From Verticillium longisporum (lineage: Eukaryota > Ascomycota > Sordariomycetes > Glomerellales > Plectosphaerellaceae), in contig JAETXT010000003.1 in assembly GCA_019188255.1 (NCBI GenBank), positions 4,588,001 through 4,652,000 on the forward strand: a DNA stretch of 64,000 bases, in the 5' to 3' direction. Under the pieces are notes generated by a model. The model did no database searches. It worked only from the letters and a program-made list of their open reading frames with translations, and was not told the origin of the DNA. The translations under genes were made by a program, and so were the position numbers. This document shows positions 11,539 to 22,224 of this stretch, in pieces; within the stretch, counting starts at the first letter, position 1; every line of letters begins with the position of its first letter.

Positions 11539-12502
11539 GTGAGGTCAAGCAAGTAGGTACAGCACGGTCAGTTTGGGCGTCAAGAACCAAGGTGGGGGTG
11601 ACGATGTGTAGTAGTGTGGGACGGGACGGGAAGAGCATGGTGCAGGGATGATACAGGATGCGAGTAAGGAGTCAGGGACTGGCCCGGCAGGAGACCGGCA
11701 AGGCAAGGCGGCATGAAAAAGAAAGAAACTGTGGCCAGGCAAACAAATGCTGGACCAAGCGCCTAGGAACATACGGCACCTAAAGTAGGTACCCAAGGTA
11801 AGGTAGGTAGGTAGGCAAGGTGATTGATTGACCGGACGGGATGCATCATACCCCAAGGTTGGGGATGCACGCCCTCAGGCCAGGGACGGGGAGGAGGAGG
11901 AGGACGACGAAGAGCAGCTTGGCCACGACAGGCCTACCAATATTGGGATCCAATTGATGCCTTATCCTGTGACAATTGGATAACGGGAGGGTGGGGGTTA
12001 TGTGGTGACAAGAAAACAGGCCCAAGGTAGTAGTAAATCTGCAGAGAATAAGGTATAAAAGGCGGGACAGTGACAGGGCGGTAGGAGCAGGTGAAGCCAG
12101 ACGGAGCGCGCCGTGGATGGTTCAAATATAACCAACATCCGTACGTGGAGCGCTCAGGAGCTGCGTGGTCCGATACCTAGCGCGCAGCAGAAGTGGGAGA
12201 GGCAGAGGAAATCAGGTGTACGGTCATGTTAGTATTGAGTAAGAAACCCAATTGGCAAGGCTGGACAATTTGCCCATATCGTGTTGTTCGTGTTTTCCAA
12301 TGGCATGCACACGGACACAAAAAGTCTACTGAGGTGGGCTTTGCGAGTGTCTTGACCGCTGTAACCTTCCCAAAACTCCCTAGCACGACCAGCAGCGAAA
12401 GCTCCAGGCCTGTTTGCGTGCTTTCTTACGAGCTCGGAATCGGATGTTGGTGGCCCAATTGGCGAATCCCAAAGGCGTCGTAAATTAGCGATGACCGACC
12501 AA

Positions 12503-12532
12503 TGTGCCCTTGTGCCCTTGTGCCCTTGTGCC
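12503..12532. repeat. TGTGCCCT octamer repeat
   Basis: Three full and one partial copy of TGTGCCCT lie in tandem. Confidence 0.9.
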
Positions 12533-13582
12533 ACACCAAAAGTCCCCCTTTTCTCCTGCTTCTTGCCCTACCCAGGTACTTCCTCCAACGCAAGGTATCT
12601 ACCTGCCTGACCTGATCTGGCCCTACTTGCTGTATAGTTCCTTCCCCCTCTGCCTCACCCCCGTTATCGCCGCTTCCTCGCAGCATGGCTAAGGCAGGCA
12701 CAACCCTACGACAGGCGGCAGATCAGGCCAGAAATGGCAGGTGGTGGAGCCCCGCAAAAGCCCACGGCCCCGCCAGCTAGCCCAGGCGAGGTTAGTGCGC
12801 CGATCATGTCAAGCCTCTCACAACGGCTCATCGCGTCTTTCTGCTCCTCCATCTCCATCCCATCGCTAACCGTCCCGTCTGGTGGCCGCCGCAGAACCCT
12901 TCCATAGCCTTGGCCTTCGTGGCTTGACTCGGCCTTGTCGGTTGTCGGCATGAGCAGACGACAAGACGGGTCATTTCAATCAAGCTCTCCGCCACCCGAA
13001 CGCCAACGATGCGGAGACCCGACATGACGATCGCAGCTTCTTCTTCCCCAGATAGGAAGCTCGAATACCTCTTGGCAACTGGCTGGCCGGTGCAACCTTG
13101 AAAGGTCTGCAGTGTCTTCCGCCATCGTCCCCCGGTCATGTCAGGTCCATGGCACGGCGCGGCGTGCTGAGATCGTACCGATGGCATCAGAGCTCGCCAT
13201 GTTCATGTCACCTCCAGCAATCTAGAGCAAGAACAAGCCAGGGGCCGCTAGGTTAATCAGCGCACGCACCTAGCCGAGTCGGCTCCATGATGCATCCAGA
13301 GTCACCAGCCTGCCTAGTTGGGTAGGTCGGAAAAATATGAGCTCGCCATACGATGACAGCGCGGCGCACCACGACAGGCTTGCCGCACCTTGAGAAGGTC
13401 ACCTCATTTAAGGGCACGCTGTCTCGCCCGCTGGACTACTTCGGCTCCCCCCCCTCTCCCCCTCTCTCCGATCCTCGTCCACTCTTTCGTGTCTCAGCCT
13501 GCATTCGTTCGGGTAGAACAACGCGCCTTGGGATCCTAGGTCTCAGTCATCCCTAGCTGCTGCGTGTGTTGAATTCCTCGCC

Positions 13583-15917
13583 ATGGCCCGCTTCCTCCGC
13601 GCCATCGCCGTCGCCGCGGCGCTGGCTACCAGCGCCTCGGCCATCGACCCTCCCCGCCCTCCGGCCCAGCCCGTTGGTGGTGGAGAGCGCCTCATTACAT
13701 ACCAGGAGAGCCGCAGCGGTGCCTTCGCTGCCAGCTCGCGCGCCGTCAGCTGGGTCGATGGTACCGACGACGGCCGGTACATTTTCGCCAACACGGCAGG
13801 TCTTGTCTTTGAGGACATTGTCTCCGGTGAAAGCGAGACCTTTGTCCCCGCCAGCGCCCTTCCCGCCGACTACAGGGACTACCGGATCCGTCCGGACCTG
13901 AAAAAGGTCCTGTTCGCCACCAACGACACGAAGCAGTACCGCCACTCCTTCTTTGCCGACTACCAGATCCTCGACGTTGAGTCGGGCGAGCTGACCCCCC
14001 TGGTTGCTGACCAGGCTGGCGATATCCAACATGCCGAGTTTGCCCCCGCTGGCGACGCTATCGCCTTTGTCCGCGGTAACAACCTGTACCTGAACAAGGG
14101 CGGCGAGGTGACCCAGATTACCAACGATGGTGGCCCTGATCTGTTCCACGGCGTGCCCGACTGGGTCTACGAGGAGGAGATCTTTGGTGACAAGAAGGCT
14201 CTCTGGTTCTCCCCTGATGGCGAGTATGTCGCCTACCTGAGCTTCGACGAGACCGGTGTCGAGACCTTCACCATTCCTTACTACATGGACGGCCAGAAGA
14301 CCGCCCCTGTCTACCCCGAGAGCTCGACCTCCGCTACCCCAAGGTCGGCACCACGAACCCTACCGTCAAATTCTCCCTGCTCGAGGTTGACTCGGGTGAA
14401 TCGACCACTCTCGAGGTCGATGCCTTTGCTGCCGATGACCTCATCATCGGTGAGGTCGCCTGGGTCACCACCAACCACACGAGCGTTTTGTACCGCGCCT
14501 TCAACCGTGTCCAGGACCAGGAGAAGGTTGTCCGGGTTGACGTCGAGGACCGCAAGTCGACAACCATTCGCGAGCGTGACGGCTCCGATGGCTGGCTGGA
14601 CAACCTCCTCGCCATCCAGTTCGTCGGCAGGCTGAACGGCACCTGCGACCCTTACTACCTCGACATCTCTGATGTGTCTGGCTGGAAGCACCTGTACCTC
14701 TACCCCGTCAAGGGCGGCGAGCCCATCGCCCTGACGGAGGGCGAGTTTGAGGTTGCCTCGGTGCTCAAGGTCGATACCAAGAAGCGCCTGATTTACTTCA
14801 CCTCGACTGAGCGTCACAGCACTGAGCGCCACTTGTACTCCGTCTCTTACCCTGGTGGCGTCAAGAAGGCGCTTGTCGATGACACCGTTCCTGGGTACTT
14901 TGGCGCTTCCTTCTCTGCCGCTGGTGGCTTCTACATTCTGAACTATCTCGGACCCAATGTTCCCTACCAGGAGCTTTACGCCACCAACTCAACGAAGCCC
15001 CTGCGTACCATTACGACCAACGATGCCCTCATCGCCAAGATTGCCCAGTACAAGCTGCCCAACATCACGTACTTTGAGCTTGAGCACCCCGAAGGATACT
15101 CCCTGAACGTCATGCAGCGCCTGCCTGCCAACTTCGACCCCAGCAACAAGTACCCTGTCGTTTTCACCCCCTACGGCGGCCCCGACGCCCAGGAGGTTCA
15201 TAAGCGATTCCAGGCTATTAACTGGCGCGCCTACATTGCTTCGGACCCTGAGCTCGAGTACATCACCTACACTGTCGACAACCGTGGCACAGGCTGGAAG
15301 GGCCGCGAGTTCCGCGCCACTGTGGCCTCCCACCTTGGTCGCCTCGAGCCGCTTGACCAGATCTGGGCCGCCGAGCAGCTCATTGCCGAGTACGATTTTA
15401 TTGACGCCGAGCACATTTCCATCTTTGGCTGGTCGTACGGTGGCTTCCTGGCCGCCAAGACCCTCGAGGAGAACTCGGGCGTCTTCACCAGCGGTCTGAT
15501 CGTCGCGCCCGTCACCGACTGGCGCTTCTACGACAGCATGTACACTGAGCGCTACATGAAGACAGCCAGATCAACCCCGATGGCTACAACGAGACTGCCG
15601 TGACTGACACCACTGGCTTCAAGAACCTGGCGGGCAAGGCGTACATTGCGCACGGCACTGGTGACGACAACGTTCACTACCAGAACACCGCCGCCCTGGT
15701 CGACCTTCTCGTCGGCAATGCCGTACCTCACGCCAAGTTCAACTGGCATGCATTCACCGACAGCGACCACAGCATTGTGTACAACGGCGCTGGTGCTTTC
15801 ATCTACAAGGTCCTGACCGAGGCATTGTATGCTGAGAAGAACCGCAAGGGCGACCCCCTGAAGCACCAGTGGAGCCGCAAGTCTGTGGCGAACGCCAAGT
15901 TCGTCTACGAGTATTGA
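13583..15917 (+). CDS. dpp4: secreted dipeptidyl peptidase IV (S9B), frame broken twice
   Basis: The start at 13583 gives a signal peptide ending near ATSASA before IDPPRP. The N-terminal beta-propeller region follows (WSAD-like [19 protein letters not shown] at about 192-210), then the alpha/beta-hydrolase catalytic domain: GWSYGG with Ser618, Asp in GDDNVH (about 695) and His in SDHS (730). It should remove X-Pro or X-Ala dipeptides from peptides outside the cell. There are no introns. The frame slips twice: near 14320, where CCCGAGGAGCTC has become CCCGAGAGCTC (restoring [10 protein letters not shown]), and near 15560-15568 just after the RYMKT motif. With both bases restored the protein is about 778 residues, the usual family length. 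Everything on both sides of each slip is well conserved, so I read this as one intact gene. Confidence 0.92.
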
Positions 15918-16302
15918 GCGTATTTCGGGGAGGGGAGAGTCCGGACAGGATAGCCTCTGAGCGTAGTTATAGTATAATAATGAACATGAATACCGTAACA
16001 CTTTGAGCATTTGGAATCTTTTGCGCACCAGAGTGATATGCGATGTAACTGGACCGCCTGAGATGACGTCGCTCCTCGGTTTACCATCACGTGACAGCGC
16101 GTCACCCGCCAATTTGTAAAGTGAACGCGCCTGAAGCCTGAACGCGCACGGTTCAGGACTCAGCAACCGGTCACCAGCTAGAGTATCACAATCACCGTTT
16201 CATCAGACCCTGATCTGTGAAGCATCAAAAGGGAATACGATACGTTGTTGCTTCAAATCTCACTGCATACCCAAACCCAGTCCATAACCCGCGCAGAGGA
16301 AG
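15918..16302. other. intergenic
   Basis: This lies between the peptidase stop and the helicase start and holds the helicase promoter. No TATA box or other element is recognised. Confidence 0.4.
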
Positions 16303-18960
16303 ATGGCGGATGACTACGACTCGGGCGACGACCTCTTTGACGGGGTGAACGAGGATGCGCTCCTGCAGAGCTCTCAGGTCCAGACCCCCGCCAAGCGTCC
16401 CCTCAAAGAATCCGACGGAAATGCCGTGTCGAGAGGTCCATCAGACGAAAACCCCTCGAAACGCCCGCGTATTGGCAATTCAGACACAGATGGCGGCTCG
16501 TCCTCCTCGTCGAAGCTCGCTCTTGCGACGAGCATCTTGAAGGAGAAGTTTGGCTACCCCGCTTTTCGACACGAGCAGGCGGCCGCCATTGAGAGGATCC
16601 TGAACGGGGAGAACACCCTCGTTGTGTTCCCGACGGGAGCGGGCAAGTCGCTCTGCTACCAGGTCTGCCCCCCACCCCCCCTCTCCCCCTCTGCCTAGTC
16701 TGGCATCTCTTGAACGGGCATGATATGCTAATGTAGTTTACAGATCCCGGCCATCGCTTTCGAGGCTATGGACCGCGAGACCGGCGACAGGGAGGAGGGC
16801 GACTCGGGCGTGACCATCATCGTGTCGCCGCTCATTGCCCTGATGAAGGACCAGGTCGACGCCCTGCAGCGGAGGGTATCGCGGCCGAGTGCATCGACTC
16901 GACCAAGTCGTGGGAGCAGATCCAGGACATCAACGCCTCGTTGCGGAGCGGCAAGCTGAGAATGATCTACTGTGCGCCTGAGCGGCTGAACAATGAAATG
17001 TTTGTCGAGAACATGAAGTATGTGCGTGGCGGCGTGAGACTTCTTGCTGTGGATGAGGCGCATTGTATTTCCGAGGTGAGCCACTTTCCCCCTCCTCGGT
17101 GAGAGAGTCGCATGGGTTGAGACTGATGATGCGTAGTGGGGACATTCTTTCAGGCCGGACTATCTAAAGGGTATAGTCGCTCACCTCTTTTCCACGGGTG
17201 ACTTTGATTTGCTGACATTATCCAGTTGCGCGCTTCGTTGACGAGATCAAGGCGGAGAAGGTTATCTGCCTGACGGCCACCGCGACTCCCGTCGTTGCCG
17301 ATGATATTTGCAACGCTTTCAGTATTTCCAAGGACGGGGTCTTCAGGACATCGCCCTACCGCCCCAAGTATGACTCCTCTCCCTGCTCCTTGATAATCAG
17401 CTGCTGATGTGCTCAGCCTTCGGCTCGAAGCTGTGGCGACAAGCAAGCAGGAAGAGAAACGAGATTTACTTCTTGCCTACCTGAAGAAGCACAGGGGCTC
17501 GACCCTTGTCTATGTGACGCAGCAGAGGGTATGTTGAGTGGCATTGCTTCTCAGAATGAACGGCTGATGAAAATTCTCAACAGCAAGCCGAGGATCTGGC
17601 GCTTGACCTCAAAAAGCAAGGCTTCAAGGTTCAGGCATTCCATGCCGGCATGAAGACGGAGGAGAAGACCCGGATTCAGGATGCCTTTATGGCATCGAAA
17701 GTCGACATTGTGAGATGACAAGTACATTTCTGCCTTTGATTTGCATCATGGCTGACTTGAAACACCAGGTCGTTGCTACAATTGCGTTTGGCATGGGCAT
17801 TGACAAATCCGGTATGCTGAACGGCCAATACATGAAGATTTCTGCTGACCCACACAGACATTCGAAGCATTATCCACTGGGATTTATCGAACACTGTGGA
17901 AGAGTACTGCCAGCAGGTTGGTCGTGCTGGTCGAGACGGCAAAGAGAGTCATTGCATGCTCTACCTGTGTCCGGAGGACTTTTACGTCAAAGAGGCCTTT
18001 GCCCGAGGTGACCTTCCCTCCCGTCAATCCCTCCGAGGTCTTCTCAAAGACATATTCAGCCCTGAGGTTCTGAGTCTGTCAGTTGGCGACACATTCAAGA
18101 CAAGTCATCACCCTCAGACGACGGAGTTCGATATTCGCATGAGCCCCTTGAGCATCATCTACGCGGCCCTCGAACTGCGTTTCAAGCTCATCCGTGCCAT
18201 CACCCCCGAATATAGCTCTTACACCTTCGAAGCCAACAATGTTTACTACCCTCGCCTCAAGAATGACAAGAGCCCCGAAGCGGCCGCCATCTTGAACAAT
18301 GCGAAGAAAGCCAAGAAGTATCACAGCATCGACCCCACCGCTGTCTCCAAATCGACCGGCATCCGCCGCAACGACCTGATCAAATATCTCAACATGCTTA
18401 ATGACACAGGCTGCATCAAACTCAAGGTTAGCGGCGTCCAGAACAAGTACAAAATTCTGAGCAAACTGCCTGGCACAGACAGGGAAATTGACGAACTGGT
18501 GGAGAATGTCTACGCGGACCTCGAGCTGCGCGAACAGCAAGCCCTCGACAGAACGCAGCAGCTCATCAAGCTCGTGACAGCCAAGAAGTGCTTCGCACTC
18601 AACCTCGCCCAGCATTTTGGTATGGAGCTCCCCGGACAGGCGACGCAGTGTGGGCACTGCACCTTCTGCGTGACAAAGAAGGCCGTTGAGCTGCCGGCGC
18701 CGGCGCGAAAACCGTTCGATTTTGAGGCGGCTGAGAAGGTGCTCGAGGCTACTGATGTGCGTGATGATCCGAGATTCTTGGCGAGGGTTGCGTTTGGGAT
18801 CAAGAGCCCGCGGGTGACGAGGCTGGGGCTCGACAAGAAAAAGATCTTCGCGTCCATGGCGGAGAGTGATTTCGAGGTATGTTCTCCATTTGTGCATTTG
18901 ATATCACTGGCTGACATATCGTAGGCGTTGCTGGCCGAGTTCACGAAGGTCTGCAAATAG
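16303..18960 (+). CDS. short RecQ-family DNA helicase (frame broken once)
   Basis: Nine exons: 16303-16662, 16744-17075, 17137-17170, 17226-17367, 17417-17528, 17584-17709, 17769-17811, 17858-18876, 18925-18960. Walker A is PTGAGKS (Lys115), motif II is DEAH (about 224-227) followed by [13 protein letters not shown], and motif VI is [11 protein letters not shown] RecQ-C-terminal zinc-binding segment ends in CGHCTFC, then a winged-helix-like region. This is the short RecQ class (like Neurospora RecQ2) and not the long QDE-3/Sgs1 class; it unwinds DNA 3'-5' in repair and recombination. In exon 2, CGGAGGGTATC should read CGGAGGGGTATC (16874-16876) to keep [17 protein letters not shown] in frame. 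With that base the protein is about 734 residues. All introns are 48-82 nt GT-AG. Confidence 0.88.
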
Positions 18961-19224
18961 GATGCTTCGTGCTCTCACACAAAGAATCAAAGGCGGCAGT
19001 GAGGATCAAATGGTGTTACTTTGACGACCATGTCTGGTCGAGAATGGTCCTGAATGCACATTTGCAGTGACAGAAGCGCTATGTGCGCATCGCATGAACC
19101 AAACGCAAGCTAGTTTTTTACACGGCACGTACAAGATGCTCAAGAGACAAAACAGGGGCCTGGAGCGAGAATCGCTAGTCACAAACACACTCATCGAGGA
19201 CGCTCCCTCACGTGGTCCAGCCAT

Positions 19225-20050
19225 TTATCCACAGCCTTCAGAAGCGGGTCCCCCGCGTGTCGATTCGAGCCAGACTTGCTCCTCGACTTTGCGCCCTTCG
19301 CAACGTCGCGCACCATGTTCCTCTCGGTGCGACGTGGTTTGCGAAGTGGTTGATCGCGGTGCAGCGTAGTGACGGACCATAGCGCCAGCCACGCCGTTCT
19401 GGACAGACGGCTGCGTGAGCGTGTCCACAGGGGCAGAGGCGAGGCCGTGTCTTTGGGGTAGCGTGGACTGCGTCATCTGCTGCTCCGAGGGGCTCACCAG
19501 GAGCATTGGCCTCATGGGCGTCATTGGGTTTTCGGGCTGGTGTGGCAGGTCTTGTCCGGTTGCTGCAACGGCTGGCGCCTCATAGGAGCCGACGGGGACG
19601 AGGATGGGGATGATTTGCCCGTATGCTTGGGTCACTGGTGCTATCTGCAACTGCGCGGCCGGTTCAATTGGTGGGTACACGAGCCCCAAGGTCGAGGTGG
19701 TCCTAGGGTGGAGGAACTCATATTCCAAGTCGCCTGGTATCGAGATGATCAGCTGCCCGTCAAAATGTGGCTTTCCGAGCGCTCATGTACGAACCGCCGT
19801 CTATCGGCTGTCGGCACCGGTAGAAGAAACCCCTCGTATCATAGACCCATGCTGACCAGGGGCCGGGCCCTCTGGGATCGATATCGGTATAGTCAATTGC
19901 AACGTCGGCCTGTGCTTCTATGTCGTCTGCTGCCGCCTCTTCTTCAGGTTCGAGCTGCTGGGAGTCTTCGGATGAATGCCGATGCTTCTTTTCTTTGCGT
20001 CGATGGCTATGTTTGCTATGATGACACCTGTGCTGAGAGGGATGTCCCAT
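19225..20050 (-). CDS. weakly supported hypothetical protein, two frames
   Basis: From an ATG at 20050, a His/Lys/Arg-rich start is followed by an acidic run and a WSAWVYDTRGFFYRC segment, stopping at 19760. A second frame on the same strand (to 19225) continues with GKPHFDGQLIISIPGD, EYEFLHPRT and a Pro/Gln-rich tail. The two segments look like one protein, but the junction at about 19750-19775 is unclear. A GT-AG intron GTTCGT...CCAG (60 nt) would fit in frame but has a poor donor. A simple 1-nt deletion does not join the frames; one extra base, or two missing bases, would be needed. Function unknown. Confidence 0.4.
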
Positions 20051-21015
20051 CTTCCGACTCGAGGGTAATATATTCTGATATTCTGCGTCAGGCTATAGAT
20101 ATTCTAACTGCGTTCGCTACGAAGCCAGAACAGACGCCGATGCTGCAGGTAGGCGGACTCGGCGCATTTATGTAACTGAGAAGGGCAGTGCTCGGCAGTG
20201 TAGAATATCAGATGTCACAGCCGCGAAAAGCCGACCCGAATTGGATTAAGTCTCTTCGGTCAATAAATCAGGCAGCGAGGGGGGGAGGGTAAACTCGGGC
20301 AGCCTTGCCTTCGGCTGGGCTTTCAGTTCAACAGCTGCAAGCCACCAGAAAGGGTGAGGCGCCGCCGAGACGATGTGCACTTGTACATGCATAGACGGGG
20401 CTGGCCGCGCATGTATGATGACAGGGGCTGAGTGATACATGGTGGGAATGTCATCCCTCTTTGTCATTTCACCTGCGGCTTTCGTGGGACGCCGTTGGGA
20501 AGCACACGGGATGATTGATCGTTGGGGTTGGGGGTTTGAGAGTCTAAATGGTTCGCAGAGGCAACCAGATGGAGGGTTTAGGCAGTGGTTAGGCATACAA
20601 GCCAATGCATTGTCTACGAAACACATTCGTCCATCCCCTGGCAGCTAGAAAGCTAAGAGATTTGTGGCTTCATTGGCATGGTCTTAACATGCGTCGTGAT
20701 TTGCTTCATGATCAGTCTGCATGGTACCAGGTCATGCAGGCAAGCTTTCTCAATTGGTGTCAAGGTAAAAGCACCCGTACTAGCCGGGATGTTTCTCATA
20801 TGTCATATTGGCTTGAGACCTGACGATAGCTAGCTTGGGCCAGAAGGAAAGCCACATTTCCTATGAGCTCAGCGTCACATGTCGTGTCAACACCACCTGC
20901 AGGCAACCGCTTCTTGTAGAAAGCCAACGCATTCTGTTGTTGCAACTGCGAGAACTGTAACTTACCCCTCGGCGCAATTCTCCAATGCTCTCTGCAAGCG
21001 CACGATCGTAGACAA
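20051..21015. other. intergenic
   Basis: About 1 kb with short open frames that show no protein character. No RNA gene or repeat recognised. Confidence 0.4.
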
Positions 21016-21849
21016 CTAGTTCGGCTCATAACCTTCCGGCAGTGGCCTCGCTTCCACCCACGCCAGGACACCACGTGCGAAGAGTTCCGGAAATTGCAAA
21101 TCCCAAGCATGCAATGCGTCTCGGACAACGACAGACCTTGACCCATCATCCAGTCTCTGGCCGCGAATGACCCTGTTCTCCAGCACTTGGCCAGCCAGCT
21201 TGCTAGCGCCCACGTCATCCTGCTTCCCACCGGCCACCATCAGTGTCCGGGCCTCAATCTTGCCCACGTCCTCGAGACGATATCGAGCGATGGCGGAAAA
21301 CTCGTCACGCATCATACCCAATTGGCAGTTCTTTCGCATCTCGACAAGGAGATCATCATGCCGCCGCAAGCCCATCCAAGTAGCGTAGCGCCAGTAGAGC
21401 GCATCCGGAAGACCCAGGAGCGGCCATGTAAAGCCGTATATAAGGGAGGGATACTGTGACGCGCGCAGCCTGAAGCCTTGAAACGGCTCGGCACCCGTGA
21501 CGAAAAGGGACGTGACGAGCGAAGGATGTCGTATGGCAGTGACCTGGGCCGCGAAACCTCCAAACAAAAGGCCGACGACGTGGGCTTTCCCACCGTGCGC
21601 GTTGGCCGATATAAGATCGGCCACGTGGTCAGCGACGTTCTCGAGTGATACCAGCGGTATGTGGATCGATTCCGAATGCTGCGGCAGGTCTGGAAGCAGC
21701 AGGTGATACTCTGAGAGCAGGGGAATGACGTCTACGTACTCGAGATGACAGGAGAGTCCTCCGTGTAACAACACGATGGTCGACGGCTTTTCGATATTCA
21801 GCGAGACGAAGGCAAGCACCAGCCTTGGCAGTGATTCTTCTTGCGCCAT
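21016..21849 (-). CDS. alpha/beta-hydrolase fold protein lacking the nucleophile serine
   Basis: From the ATG at 21849 the single exon encodes 277 residues; the frame is open further upstream but only with a GTG. It has the oxyanion loop VLLHGG (about residues 27-32), a strand LLLPDLPQHSES (DLPGHG-like), and the nucleophile elbow reads VVGLLFGG where GxSxGG is expected. Position 95 is Leu (codon TTG), one C-to-T change from a Ser codon TCG. The C-terminal part keeps a plausible acid region (VAGGKQDDVG) and the catalytic-type His247 in HAWDLQFPE. Without Ser95 normal esterase or hydrolase activity is unlikely, so it may be a pseudo-enzyme, or the base may be an error. Confidence 0.8.
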   Translation of the reverse strand: MAQEESLPRLVLAFVSLNIEKPSTIVLLHGGLSCHLEYVDVIPLLSEYHLLLPDLPQHSESIHIPLVSLENVADHVADLISANAHGGKAHVVGLLFGGFAAQVTAIRHPSLVTSLFVTGAEPFQGFRLRASQYPSLIYGFTWPLLGLPDALYWRYATWMGLRRHDDLLVEMRKNCQLGMMRDEFSAIARYRLEDVGKIEARTLMVAGGKQDDVGASKLAGQVLENRVIRGQRLDDGSRSVVVRDALHAWDLQFPELFARGVLAWVEARPLPEGYEPN

Positions 21850-22224
21850 TATTCGTCTTGCTACTGGTGATTTGGTCACGTCGGGCTGAGAGGGGGGGAA
21901 ATCCAGGTAGGCAAGGCTGTCAGTCAGTTGAGGTGATGCGAAGTGAACAATTAGCGCTGACCACGGCTCAGCTGACGGGTGTACGGATCTGGTTCCGAAC
22001 AGTCAAGCCGACTGACCGACACCAAGCGGCAAGTTCCTGCACTATGCCTCAGTCATGATGAATACAGTGGCCGTTGATAGTGGTATTGATTTGAATCGGC
22101 TCTTTGAGCGGGTTCCCTCAAACACGGCACCATGGTTGGCGGCCTTCAGAACCAAACTATGCAAACACGCCGAACACCGCCCTGGACCCCGTGATTTCTC
22201 CAACCTACAGCCTAAGCCAATTGA
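21850..22224. other. intergenic
   Basis: This is the promoter side of the hydrolase gene and the 3' side of the GH3 gene. Nothing recognised. Confidence 0.35.

Larger units (their letters stand above)
9693..13582. other. 3.9 kb gene-poor stretch
   Basis: Several open frames of 60-200 codons overlap here on both strands, but they run over repeats and change composition abruptly, and none shows a domain. It contains four simple-sequence tracts listed separately, a G9-like run near 10457, and a C/T tract at about 13446-13490 that probably belongs to the promoter of the peptidase gene at 13583. Confidence 0.5.

Noticed and set aside
10641..11638. Open frames of 150-200 codons on both strands
   Set aside because: They run across minisatellites, have no domain, and overlap each other in opposite directions.
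13583..15917. DPP IV called as a pseudogene because of two frameshifts
   Set aside because: Both breaks are repaired by single bases, all catalytic motifs remain, and many other genes here show the same error type.
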